Of a stretch of DNA of 64,000 bases, positions 44,168 to 55,215 are shown piece after piece; within the stretch, counting starts at the first letter, position 1, and each line of letters opens with the position of its first letter. The notes under the pieces are model-generated. The model saw nothing but the letters and a program-made list of their open reading frames with translations. It made no database searches and was not told the origin of the DNA. The stretch is from NCBI GenBank assembly GCA_002633005.1, contig NMRA01000027.1, forward strand, positions 283,265-347,264, in the 5' to 3' direction. The stretch is from Phoronis australis (Eukaryota; Phoronida; Phoronidae). The position numbers and the translations under genes are program-made.

Positions 44168-45177
44168 TCCCACATCTGACTTTGTAACAAGAATACACAT
44201 GTATGGTCAGACATGCAGAAACTCTGGCATGTATACAATGAGGACATGTTAACACACTGGGCATAAACAGCTCGATCAACTTGATGCTCAAATGTTTTAT
44301 TGGGGTTTTCATGTCCAGATTCCCTACCATTTCAGATTTTAATAGCTTATGAAAGAGTTCACTCTGGTACTTCGCTGCTTTAATTTGGTGAATTGGTTGT
44401 CCACTAGGCAATTACATCACCCTGGATGCCGCAGGCATACAGGGGCAATAGTACGTCCCCATAAAACGTTACACATTTCAAGATACAGCAAATAAAATCG
44501 AATGAAACATGCACAAATGGATATGGAGCTATAATTAACACATACCATGACTCTGAATACAATTTAGTCAACATAACTTGAACATATCCATGAAAATCTG
44601 TCGTGGTTCGCTTGAGTTTCTCTCACCGGGTGCCATTTTGAGGAAGTTACGAGAAATCACGCCTGTTAACGAACAAAAAGTCACAAAGACTACCTGATAT
44701 CTTCCCTAGCTATTTTGAAAGTGTCACGCGCTCACGCGCCAGGTCACGCGCTTCGCTCACGGTCTCGCGCTAGCTCACATGACGCAGTTGAAATATTTTG
44801 TGGTACCGCACGCGTAGTGAAAAAGTTAACAGTGACCAAAAAGTGGAGTTGGAATTCTTCCCCAAAATCACCTTAATTCTAGTAGATATGCTTCATCGAA
44901 GATATGTGTAAAAGTAAAAAGAACCACTGAAGAAAGTAAGCTCATTTTTAAGTGATAGTTTTGAGTGTAGTACATATGTATTTTTGATGAAGTGAAAACT
45001 CAAAATCAGTGGCCGGATTTGGCCTTCCGCCAGTTTAAAATACATGGCACGAAATGCATACAGAAAGCGATGGGAAGTATTGTAGCCCCTAACCGGCCAA
45101 CTTACGAGGGGCTACGTGTTGCCTAGTTGTCCACATGTTCGCAATTCATGGGATCAGTAATTGAAAATAGGCCTGCT

Positions 45178-45565
45178 GTGTGTGAATTTGGAATCCTGCT
45201 TAATCTCAAGATCATATGTAGGTGAACTTGGAATTGAATATTCATTAAGGCAATCAAATGACATTTTGTTCAGTGTAAAGAATTTTTGTAATTACTGTAT
45301 TGGCCTCATCATCATCCTCCGCCTTTATATTGACTTGTGTTACTTATTGTTACTAAAATCAATTATTGTTTAGAGAACAAGATCGTAAATAGTTGAAAAA
45401 AGGTTGGTTAAAATTTACATTATTTTATCAACATGTAATTTGATTTTGTGCAGTGCAAATTTTTATCAAGGTGAAACGTGATTATTTGAGTGAGCGTGTC
45501 AAGTGTATTCCAGTTCACCCATACGCGATCTTGAGATTAAGCAGGATTCCAAGTTCACCCACGGC
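45178..45565. mobile_element. MITE with about 32-bp terminal inverted repeats, 385 bp
   Basis: The left end GTGAATTTGGAATCCTGCTT then AATCTCAAGATC (45182-45213) is inverted and nearly perfect at 45526-45557. A second inner GGTGAACTTGGAAT / ATTCCAGTTCACC pair extends the arms to about 56 bp. The interior is AT-rich and non-coding. Lies in galectin intron 1. Confidence 0.7.
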
Positions 45566-45708
45566 CACAGCTGGCAACACATCATTCATTGCCAGGCTAT
45601 GTCAGACTGTTGATATATTTACATAGCCTTGTAGTCTACCAAAGATAGTTGGTGTAAGGTACAGATTACGTAACTAAATACTGTTACGATTACAATTACA
45701 ATTCTTAC

Positions 45709-45732
45709 CGGATTCATAATGGGGAAAGACAT
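45709..45732 (-). CDS. LGALS: galectin exon 1, start codon
   Basis: It reads MSFPIMNP and then a donor CCG/GTAAGA. A phase-0 junction joins it to exon 2. A very short first coding exon is normal for galectins. The ATG is preceded by GGTCAG, so the exon may begin at an acceptor or the transcript may start a little upstream. Confidence 0.75.
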
Positions 45733-45992
45733 CCTGACCGCCAAAAGTCAAACACAACTGTCACAACTTCCAAGAAATTAGTTGCAGCTCACAGGAAGTG
45801 TACGAATCTCATGACTATCACGTGGTTAGTCACACCTCCCACAACACGCCTGTAATAAAAATGTCATGGCTCAGTCCTCGGTACGTACGTACTAAAAGGA
45901 CTAACAAAAAGGCAAATTTTATTCATTTATAATGAAGTACTGAAACACACGATGAAAGTTTTGTTATTAAATAAGATAATATGTGCTACAAC

Positions 45993-46154
45993 CAGTGGTG
46001 TAGTGGTAAAATTAGAGGTATTTAACTATGAATTAAGTAGGCGCCCAAAGCCCACCGTCACCGCCTTGAGCACTGAACGTAACTTACGAGGCGCTACCCA
46101 TGCTAAAAGTTGGAAGGCTGCGCCTACATGCGCCTACCCCCCACTACAGCACTG
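45993..46154. mobile_element. hAT-type MITE, 162 bp, with 8-bp target duplication
   Basis: The ends CAGTGGTGTAGTGG and CCACTACAGCACTG are terminal inverted repeats of hAT type. They are flanked by GCTACAAC (45985-45992) and TCTACAAC (46155-46162), an 8-bp target-site duplication with one mismatch. Confidence 0.75.
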
Positions 46155-46181
46155 TCTACAACTTCAAAGAATACGAACCTA

Positions 46182-46271
46182 CCTGAACCCGGCGATTTAA
46201 TTTTGCACGGTCCCGACGAGCTTGTCCCGTCCCACTTTCCTCTAAAATCGTGAACGCTCGATCTGTAACCA
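46182..46271 (-). CDS. possible first exon of an unidentified minus-strand gene
   Basis: An ATG in good context (GTCGATGG) begins MVTDRAFTILEESGTGQARR, then DRAKLNRRVQ, and stops at a strong donor CAG/GTAGGT. The 90-nt length ends in phase 0. It does not join the galectin start exon in frame. The gene, if real, would continue left under or past the galectin. I do not recognise the protein. Confidence 0.35.
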
Positions 46272-46979
46272 TCGACAACCGTCAACGTGTTTGGAGAAAT
46301 TTTTGAAAACTCCTTACAAATTCTGCTAAAGGCGAGCAAGCGTGACCTGACTGTACGCTTTAACACGGGCCGGCGGCGCAGCACTGAAGGGGCTTTAGCC
46401 GGCCCCAGAGCAACGGTCCCCCTTGCACCGACGGTCAGCCCGTCCGTGAGCGGCCTACGCAGTGCTCAGTGGTTGGCAGGAGGGGAGGAGGGGGCTATAA
46501 CCCCCACCCTCCTATGGTGCGCCATATATGCGACAACTGAGTGGGAAAACGGGCCACACACCTGCTAGACCGTAGGTTCCGCAGTCAATCACGCCGTCCT
46601 CTGAATGGGACTGATGATGACGACGGCAGGTGACAGCTAGAGAGAGGCCATTGTTTGAAATCAACAAATGAAACATGGGTTTAGTATCATTTAAGTAAAA
46701 TGTATTCAATAAAGAAAGTGTATATAGACCGGCATCCCAGAGATTTTTGTACCATGCCTAATCGAATCCTGCCGGGGCTTTGAAACCATCGGGATTCACT
46801 ATGCCGCGCCGGGTGGTTACAGTAATGGCACTCATCGAGGTTCGCTCTCTGGCCGGGTGAGTGTGGTCAAGAGGTCCATGAGAATGGTCTAAACTAGTTG
46901 AGCTCAGGCCAAAAGTTATTGAATCGTACGCATGAAGACGGTTACAATTTACTCTACGACAGATCAATGTACCACTGAT

Positions 46980-47510
46980 GAATTAACACTGCCAGAAAAA
47001 TTCAGTGGTGGAAGTACCTCGCCAGACACCGTATCTCCGACATTGAGCTAGTCAAACCCACCAGGCGGTTGAAACCAACTGTATCTAGCAGGTCCCTTCA
47101 CGTGGCACAGAAGTCACATGCCAGGCAATTTCAATCGGTGGCGGGGTGCACTGCCAGATAAAAATAACCGGGGTCCCACAATTGAGCTAGAGTGCCCCAA
47201 TTAAGGTAGCCGCATAAAATCTGTTGCAAAATATTCATGCCTGAAAGAACACTGCCAGACAATTCCAGCGATTGGTTAACACCGACCGCCAAACATGCCC
47301 AAACCTCAGAGTTCAGTTACCTCAACCAGGTAACAAATTGAAGCCAATACATAACGTTCGGTATCACTCCACATGACACAACTACAACTGTCATACGCCA
47401 AACATATCAGTGGTGGGGTGCCTCTATAATGTTGTCCCAGAGCTAGATTAATCCGCGGGCCAACATATAACCACATGAAACCAGTTGCAAAATATTCAAC
47501 ACAAAATCAT
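46980..47510. repeat. pair of diverged copies of an about 250-bp repeat
   Basis: Shared phrases in the same order include CACTGCCAGA, CAGTGGTGG.GTGC, GTCCCA.A.TTGAGCTAG, and a right end GTTGCAAAATATTCA at about 47221 and 47484. Confidence 0.45.
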
Positions 47511-47519
47511 GTGTCTTGA

Positions 47520-48530
47520 ATGAGATGACTTTGCCAGATTCTTTGGATTATAATCCAAAGAATAATAAAAAAATAGACCGACCGAAACGTCGTCACAATG
47601 TAAATAGACAAGAGGTTGGTGTAAATAGACCAAGAGATTTTAATAATAGTTGTAACACACCACCGCCTCAGAGCGGTTTTAGAAAGTCACAAATGGTTAT
47701 ATTACCTTTCTGAAGATGCTTTTTGTCAAACTAGCATATTTTATTTACTCAGAACGATATTTTGAACCTTTTGTGCCGATTTTGTGAAAACGAAATCGTA
47801 CAACGCAATTACCTTTGTTTCAGTGAGCAAAAACATACGTGGGTTTCCATTTGTGCTAACTTTGCTGCACAGATTTGTTAACCAAATGTTCTGGAAGAAA
47901 TTTGCAATGCTTTATTAACACTGTTGTTAGAACAATCCTCTTGTCTTATTCACCTCCCTACACCAATGCACTCTCAAATTATAGAAATCGTCCGTCCAGC
48001 GCCACTTAAAATACGCAACAGGCAATAACAAGGATTAAATCTCAATCAACATGAGTCTGTACTGAGTCCAATCTAGGATTGTCAATGAGAATCCTCTTCG
48101 AAATGAAATTTGGAAAATATTATACAACAAATATGCACTATATGTATTGTCGCACACACATCAAAGCTGGCGGGGAATGATTGGGGGTTGCGAACAGTCC
48201 TCCCGAGTGATGTATGGACGATTAAGTACAACTTGGGTGATTTAATTAGCTTGGAAATTTATTGATTAAGAAAAAAAAATGAAATTTAACAAAAATGGGC
48301 ACTAAAGTGGTTTCTTTCTCCTTTAAACAATGTATTTTTATAGACACAAACTTCTTTATAAGAACTTACCGTAAAATATCGCGAAAAGCCATTTATTTTT
48401 AGACAGAGAAACATGTTCCCCGAGAACATTACAAAAGGAATGCAGCGTCCCCAAATATAAGGTGATGGGCTTTTTTCAATTCTTAAGGCATTCAAGACCA
48501 GCCTGGTGTGTTGTCTTCCAACAACGCGCG
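47520..48530. other. intergenic, nothing recognised
   Basis: No supported exon on either strand. Confidence 0.4.
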
Positions 48531-48532
48531 GA

Positions 48533-48622
48533 AGCGATGATAACCTGCGACAATGATAACCTGCGACAATGATAATGACCTGCAACAATGATAACCTGCG
48601 ACAATGATAACCTGTGACAACT
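48533..48622. repeat. tandem repeat, 16-bp unit GATAACCTGCGACAAT, about 5-6 copies
   Basis: A head-to-tail array with one enlarged unit (GATAATGACCTGCAACAAT). Confidence 0.85.
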
Positions 48623-49055
48623 AACGAAGCACTGAGTGGTTAAAACTTTTCCAAGAAAACAACGAAACTCAAAATGGCAAAATTATGTGTTCCGTGGCTT
48701 TACTAATTAAAGCCATTTTTAATTATTAGACCATAGTATTATACGCCGAATATTGCTATACAAATCATTCATCAGCCGGTAACAACACTGAAAAGGAAAA
48801 CCTTGGATGTGTCATCGTCTGGGGGTACTGACATACATAAACTTGAGTCGGTACAGAACCGTTCGTGGCACTAACTGACTGACGGCTAGCTACGGAACGG
48901 GTGCAGATTTTTTGTATGAAATTTAACTTATCTAGAAACTGATGCACTAATTAGCAAATTCGAAACTCTGGTAGTAATTCAGTTCACTGCCCTGAAGTCA
49001 TTTGTCATGACAACCTGAACGTGTAGGTGTGCTGGTGTGCAGACACACAGATATA

Positions 49056-49362
49056 ATAGACAGAATTTGTTAAATGCACGACACTTTTCATTGTTCAGAG
49101 TCTTTATTCCGTACTTTCGGAACAAAACTCTACTCTCAACTGAACATAGATACAGTAACTGACCTAGCGACATAATTAAAGACTCTGAACAATGAAAAGT
49201 GTCGTGCCTTTCGAAATATCGTGTGTCTTTTAATTATGTCGCTAGGTCAGTTACTGTATCTATGTTCAGGTGAGAGTAGAGTTTTGTCCCGAAAGTACGA
49301 ACGTAACAGAATAAAGACTGTGAACAATGAAAAGTGCCATGCATTTAACAAATTCAGTATAA
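49056..49362. repeat. large inverted repeat (about 115-bp arms) beside an assembly gap
   Basis: CAGTTACTGTATCTATGTTC is present forward at about 49248 and inverted at about 49140. The arms 49056-49172 and 49231-49362 agree over most of their length, with a roughly 58-bp spacer that itself repeats AAAGACTCTGAACAATGAAA. It ends 17 bp before the N run. Confidence 0.8.
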
Positions 49363-49378
49363 CCGAAAACTTGCTCCC

Positions 49379-49627
49379 NNNNNNNNNNNNNNNNNNNNNN
49401 NNNNNNNNNNNNNNNNNNNNNNNNNNNNNNNNNNNNNNNNNNNNNNNNNNNNNNNNNNNNNNNNNNNNNNNNNNNNNNNNNNNNNNNNNNNNNNNNNNNN
49501 NNNNNNNNNNNNNNNNNNNNNNNNNNNNNNNNNNNNNNNNNNNNNNNNNNNNNNNNNNNNNNNNNNNNNNNNNNNNNNNNNNNNNNNNNNNNNNNNNNNN
49601 NNNNNNNNNNNNNNNNNNNNNNNNNNN
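49379..49627. other. assembly gap (N run)
   Basis: A block of N of 249 positions; content unknown. Confidence 1.
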
Positions 49628-49629
49628 CA

Positions 49630-52600
49630 TTTTTTTAACCAGGCTGAAGGTCAGAAGTTGCGATCCTACCGGCGAACTTTGAAAGCTGAAGTTCCCGCCC
49701 TTTGCGTACGTGCTGCCGGGAACCAGCCGTGCATTTGCCGTGTTGTTAAACATTAAAATGTCAAATATGTGCACAAAGACTATTGAATGTCATATCAACA
49801 GCATTTATTTTTATCAAATACAAACAGTTTCAAGTAACGCCAATTAAAGACAAGTATAAGTGGTGGCATTTTGGAAACGAACATTTGACTCACAAGACCG
49901 CAATGGCTCACCTTTGGCCTATTTAAAAATTATTGAGGTTATGAAGTCACATCACCTAGCGAGCACGGTGAAAAATTGGAGCGTGCGCAGTACAAAAATT
50001 TTGATTTCACGATTTTGGGAACTGAAATAGGGACTGATCGAAGAAAAAGTTTCATAACGGGAGTATTTGTTGGAGTTGGAAGGACTTAAACACATCGTCA
50101 ACCTCCTAAGGTGTTCCTCTATGCGCAAAAGGTATTTATAACAACGTGACTTTGATGGTTTAGTCGGTGCGAAGCATAATTCGCCGAAAAGCTTCCGGCG
50201 TACAGAGCGCCTATAGCCTCTACATCGCCTCTGGTTCGGGCCAACAGAGGCGATGGTCATTGCCTAGGGGTAGTGTAGCGTAACTTCAATTAAAGTCAGG
50301 GGTACGCTTTCATATTTCAGATACTTTCCATTCTTAAGTATTTCGAAAAAAGCCTTAATAATGGGATGAATCGTATACCCTTGAGCTTTCAAGTGGTGTC
50401 GCTTAAGAGAAAAATAATCAAGAGCCAAAATTTTTGCAAGGCAAAGTGTTTGAAAATGTACAGCACTACAGCAGACAGTAGTATAACACTATTTTAGTAA
50501 TTAACTTTGGCACTGATGTTGCTTACAAAGAAAGTGTGTATAGCTTACTATGAGTCTACTGAGTAGACATAACTGCCTGCATATTACTCAGTGAGCAGTG
50601 TACCCTTGGGTAGTGACACCCAACTGCTCAGTGTCACCAATGTCACGTCTGTGGATCAGATATAATTTCCTGAGTTCTAGCACGGGGCACTAAGCGGATA
50701 TAACATACCCTATTGTATTCTAAATAAATCCAAATTTGGGTGTTTATCAATGATTTTGGTATCATTGCATTCCTTGACAGGTAATTGTTTACAATATGGC
50801 GAAATTGACTTACATGATTTTAGCATTGTTTGATTCCGCTTATCGTTCTCATTCCAAAAATATAAGAATATGTCCCCAACCGCATTTCCTCACTATTTTA
50901 TCGTCAAATTTATGTTCACACTTTTTCCCTGTTGACACCTGTAGTCATGTTTGCTCAACTCAAGATTACAGTGACACCTGTTGCTAATAAATGAAACAGT
51001 ATCATCGATTCTGAATAGTGTTTGCCAGCGAGATTCCCCCTAAAGTTTTCTTGATATAATATGGACGAACAAGGAGCAGCATTTCACACTTTTTAAACTT
51101 TTTTAGAATTATGATCATTTGACCACTTTTCTGAAGTGATGCCCTTTTCACGAATTTGGACCTCGAAAACCTCCTTTTTTCACGGATTCTTGCTAGCATC
51201 TAGGGAGATGCGTACCAGGGTCACCATAGGATCAAATTCGAACCCATGGGATCGTAGCTCGGGCCCAGGTTCGACATGTCTTGGTCAGTTTGAACTTATG
51301 AAAACCGATGCTCTGCAGAATTTAGGTGTCGGTAGATTACTTCAGTTTTTAACTGCCAGGTAACTCCTTCCATTCAACATGGCATTTTTGCACTACCGGG
51401 GAATTGTGGAAGCTGAAGTTTGACGATAAGATTCGAAAGCAACGGGGTAGGAGACATTTTCACGTATTTTTGGAAAGATAATTGAATGATACCAAAATCG
51501 TGTGTAAGTCAACAGCGTTTGAAATACACGCTGGCCCGGTGTCAGTGGATTTGGGGCCATGTCTGTAAACTTTCACATATAGGCTTAAGTGGATCTGGTC
51601 TATTCATGTAACTGGCCGGGTGGGCCAGCACATTTATTTGCTGAAGCTCGAACACTGTAAGTCATATTGTTAACAATTACCCCTTGACATGTAATCATAT
51701 CAAAGGAAAGGTAACAGTTATGAGCTGTGTCTGAGCAAGCTTATGGTGTACTCTATTGTGGAGATGATGCCTGTACAGGAGTTAAAGTCAATAAAAATAG
51801 TTCAGCCTGAGTTTTTATGTATTCATGATTACCGTACAGTATGTGGAATTATGATGACTTTGGGAAAATTTGTATACAGCTGAACATAAAGCTAATTTGA
51901 TGCTAAGAAGTAGATTTTTTAAAAATTTAAAATGCTTTAAGACTTTCAAATAACAGCAACTTGCCCCTTGTTGAGGCAGTTTAAGCAAAAGGTTACTGAG
52001 ATCGAATCTAGCAGGATTTCCTTCTTTTCATCCTGGAATTTCAACTTTCAACCTGGAATTTTTGAAGGTCAAAATTGTCTAGCTCTATCCAAAACCACAT
52101 TTTGTGATAGCCATATTGCATGCAAGAGTTAAAAAATTCATCAGAATACTGGTGATATTCAAATAAGGTGTTTCAAGTAACTTGACATCCCCACTTTAGC
52201 ATTTAAGGTGGGATTATAACAAAGCATGGGCATTGAAATGAACACTTTGTATAATTGAATGGACCTGTGTTTAACCAGCCTGTGTAAGTATACTACTAGT
52301 TTTCTCGATGCTTTTTCTCAAAATTGTTTGTCTTTTACCTCAAGTTTATTTTCATACACGAAACACTTGGTAATTAATGCACTCTCATTTCACTTTTGTA
52401 GAAATTTTGTCATTGTTCACAGGTCAACTTAAATTCTGATGAGAACACTTACTTTTGTATAGGTAGTGAACAAATGGTGAAGAATTGTTTCCATAATTTG
52501 TGAATTCCCTTAACAGATTATTATTTTGATTGACTTGTTGTTATTATGACTGAGGCAAGCTATTCAGTTTTGAGGCTCAAAAATGGTACCCCCTATATTA

Positions 52601-52780
52601 GTAGAGGGGGTCCCACTCTTTGTCCGCCTTTGCACAAGGCGCCTTATATTAACAGAGGGACCCACCAGAAGGCCGCAGTTCTAGTTTTGTGTTTTAAATG
52701 AGCAAGGTACTTTCACCATGGTGCTGAGTATGAGCACACTTTGGGTGTCACCATGGTTACATGAACTCTTTTCTTGTTTT
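49630..52780. other. intergenic or 5' region of the KNL2-like gene
   Basis: No exon could be defended. A 5' UTR or first coding exon of the gene at 52788 must lie upstream, because that exon begins at an acceptor. A hairpin GCCTCTGTTGGCCCGAACCAGAGGC (in two halves, about 50220-50250) and a B-box-like GGGTTCGAATTTGATCC on the minus strand near 51240 hint at more repeats. Confidence 0.4.
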
Positions 52781-52787
52781 GTTTCAG

Positions 52788-52841
52788 ATGTCATTGGGTG
52801 ATGATGCATTTGAAAGACTAGCAAGAAGCCCAATAGCTCAG
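52788..52841 (+). CDS. MIS18BP1: KNL2-like exon, possible start codon
   Basis: The acceptor TTTGTTTCAG is followed directly by ATG. It reads MSLGDDAFERLARSPIAQ. The donor is GTTAGT, phase 0. The Met may be the start or internal. Confidence 0.6.
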
Positions 52842-53382
52842 GTTAGTGTTCGCTGATGAAATGTTTCTTGTTAAGGTATTTTGTCACTTGCACGGGTCTA
52901 GCATTTTCATAGCCAGTTTTCTCCTGTGAATAACGGGCATCAAACTAGGTCTCAAAATCCAGGATCCATGTAAAGTGACTATTGGTCTTGTTGGTATTTT
53001 TTGACCTGTGCATCTATCTAATGTTTTGGTGGTTTTATAAGGCATCTAGTTTATTAGAACCCCACAGTATGTTCAATTCTCCCTGAGGGCTGTGGTCAGT
53101 CTACAAAGCTAGAACATCATATGTAGGATGACATACTTACCAAATTTGCACAGCGATACATTTATTTGTGAGGAGGTGACAAGCACATTTATTCAGAGTG
53201 ACTACTGCTTCTGCACTAAAAGTTCTAGACAGTATTTTAATCCTTGTTACATTGTGTGCATAGAATAGCGATTGTGACGTTCTTGGTGATAAGAATGTCA
53301 AAAATTTTCATTGTTTTTACTAAGCTCTTGTACGAGTTGAGTTGTTAGAAAGAGTTTAGCCCTTGTGTTTGTATGAAATAGC

Positions 53383-53437
53383 ACTGGTCAAGATAGAACT
53401 GGTCAAGGTAGCACTGGTCAAGATAGCACTGGTCAAG
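53383..53437. repeat. tandem repeat, 15-bp unit CACTGGTCAAGATAG, 4 copies
   Basis: A short head-to-tail array inside the intron before the second exon. Confidence 0.85.
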
Positions 53438-53664
53438 TGATATGCTGTAGTAAAATCTTATCAATTTCGGACAAACGCTATTCCCAAAATTGTCCCTTTT
53501 CAAAGTCTTCTAGCATTGTTGTGAATGCTCACATGTTTTGTGGTAGCCATGGTGTAGCATATCTTGTGTTTTAAATCTGTGAGATTTTACCACATAACTA
53601 ACACCGGTTCATCCTTGCCCCTGCCACGTACGTTATTTCCTAATGTTGTTGCATTTCTCCACAG

Positions 53665-53802
53665 GCTGTCACTCATTCTTTGAAGTACAACACCCCTCTA
53701 GATTATGCTGTCTTGTCTACTGAGCCTAAGATTCTTCATTCCCAAAAGAAAGTGACGATAATCCAACACGAAAGAGACAACAAAGGATTTCTCACCCCTA
53801 AG
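53665..53802 (+). CDS. MIS18BP1: KNL2-like exon
   Basis: It is 138 nt, acceptor CTCCACAG, donor GTGACA, phase 0 at both ends. It reads AVTHSLKYNTPLDYAVLSTE and on to KKVTIIQHERDNKGFLTPK. Confidence 0.7.
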
Positions 53803-53959
53803 GTGACATACATTTTTAGTACATGCTTCTGATCTGCCATGTTGAGTAGTTACTTCTTAAATATCCACTTTAGGTACAGATGCCTCTGGATTATAAGAGT
53901 TGTTTAAGCTTGTCTGGCTGCCATGGTGAAATTGCCAAAGTAAAACAGTAGAACTTTTT

Positions 53960-55215
53960 TATGCGCCCACATATTTATATGTGGACGCATTATGCCGTCA
54001 TCTGCGTCTGTCCGTCCGTCGGGGCGGCGTCCGTCCGGCGTCTGCTGCTCTATCTCCAAAACCGATTAAGGTATGTTCATGAAATTTTGCACATGTGTTC
54101 CTTTCATGGATGGTACGGCTTGAGCGAACTTTCGAACAGATTCAGCTACCAGTGTGCCCCCTAGTGGCAATTTTACTTTTTAAGCTTACCTTTGTATCTT
54201 CAAAAGCCCTAAACGGATTTTCATGAAATTTGGTATGTAGGCATCTATTAGTTAGATTATGCTATCCTCCCATTTTCGGATGGATTCAACGTAGTTTCCG
54301 CCACCTAGTGGCCATTTTTTACTGTTTTCGAGTCTGTTTTTTGCGTCCACCCCTCTATCAACGAAACTGCTCAAAGGATGATTGTGAAAATTGGCATGTG
54401 CTTACTATAAAGAGGACGTTTGACGATGATTTTCCGATTTCGACTACTGTGGCACCTCCTAGTGGTAGTTTTTTTTAACGCCTATGGCTGTATCTCCTAA
54501 ACCGTTCGCAGGATCTTTACTTACTATAGCAAGTGTATTCATATGATGTTGACTACGGATGACGACGGCTTTCGGACAGATCTGACTACTGCTGTGCCCC
54601 CTAGTGGCAATTTTAGTTTTTTACGTTTAACTCTGTTTCTTCAAAGGTCCTCAACAGATTTTCATAAAATTTTAAATATAGACATCTATTGGTGTGATGA
54701 CGCTATCTTCCTGTTTTTCGATGGAGTCGAGGTATTTTGCACCGTCTAGTGGCCATTTATGCTGTTTTCAAATCTTGTTTTTGGTGTCCAGCCCTGTATC
54801 AACCAAATCCTTTGAATATTGGCATATATGTTCTCAGTGTGAAGACGACCTTTGATGATGGTGACTGACTACTGTGGCTCCTCCGAGTGGTAGTTTTGTT
54901 TTGCGCCCATAGTTGTATATTCTAAACCCACTGCAGGATCTTTACTACTAAGTGTATTTATATGAAGATAACAACAGACGACGACTTTCATGTGGATCCA
55001 ATGGACACTGTGCCCACTAGTGGCAATTTCATTTTATCCTGTTTTCCTTTGTTTCTCTGAAGTTCCTTTACAGATTTTTATGAAATATGGCATGTTCCTG
55101 TTTTTGGATGGATTGTATGTTTTTGCGCCATCTAGTGGCCATTTTTATGATACAAATAAATAACACTAAAAGCACACCATTTGCAATGCATTCGTGGGCG
55201 CATTTCAACGCTACG
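53960..55215 (+). mobile_element. 1.25-kb element of tandem modules with CTCF-like cores
   Basis: The ends are TGCGCCCACATATTTATATG TGGACGCA (left, itself a palindrome) and TTCGTGGGCGCATTTCAACG CTACGCGTTGCTCTTG (right). The interior is a higher-order array of about 430 bp repeated 2.5 times. Each period has about three submodules ending in CCCCCTAGTGGCAATTTTA, CACCTAGTGGCCATTTTT or CTCCTAGTGGTAGTTTT (about 54155, 54300, 54445, 54597, 54743, 54883, 55010, 55126). The submodules share ACGGATTTTCATGAAATTTGG. It is non-coding, inserted in an intron of the KNL2-like gene, and is the opposite-strand relative of 13190-15515. Confidence 0.7.

Larger units (their letters stand above)
35463..45732 (-). 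other. LGALS: tandem-repeat galectin gene model, eight coding exons, complete CDS
   Basis: The encoded protein has 313 residues: a short start (MSFPIMNP), carbohydrate-recognition domain 1 (about 9-143), a Pro/Gly-rich linker (144-175) and domain 2 (176-313). That is the layout of vertebrate galectins 4, 8 and 9. Exons are 45732-45709, 43690-43602, 41520-41316, 40300-40190, 39165-39070, 38523-38435, 36622-36412 and 35579-35463. Both domains share one exon pattern (89 nt; 205 or 211 nt; then a final exon of 111 or 117 nt) with matching phases, showing an internal duplication. Domain 1 has the full ligand set His56, Asn58, Arg60, Val68, Asn70, Trp77, Glu80, Arg82. Domain 2 keeps His221, Arg225, Asn238, Trp245, Glu248 and Arg250 but has Asp223 in place of the conserved Asn. 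There is no signal peptide, as usual for galectins. It is divergent from the KNL2-like gene on the right. Confidence 0.93.

Noticed and set aside
43932-44411. 159-codon minus-strand frame with repeated S-Q-Y-I-G-L-S-V-L-V-like units
   Set aside because: Created by the 14-bp minisatellite; three units make 42 bp, so all minus frames remain open. Not a repeat protein.
46287-46568. 93-codon plus-strand frame
   Set aside because: Antisense to a better candidate start exon and its leader; GC-rich stretch keeps several frames open.
49221-49774. Frames of 153 and 175 codons on both strands
   Set aside because: They run through the N block and the inverted repeat; not evidence of coding.
49952-50260. 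102-codon minus-strand frame with basic N-terminus
   Set aside because: No splice signals or family; includes a hairpin typical of repeats.
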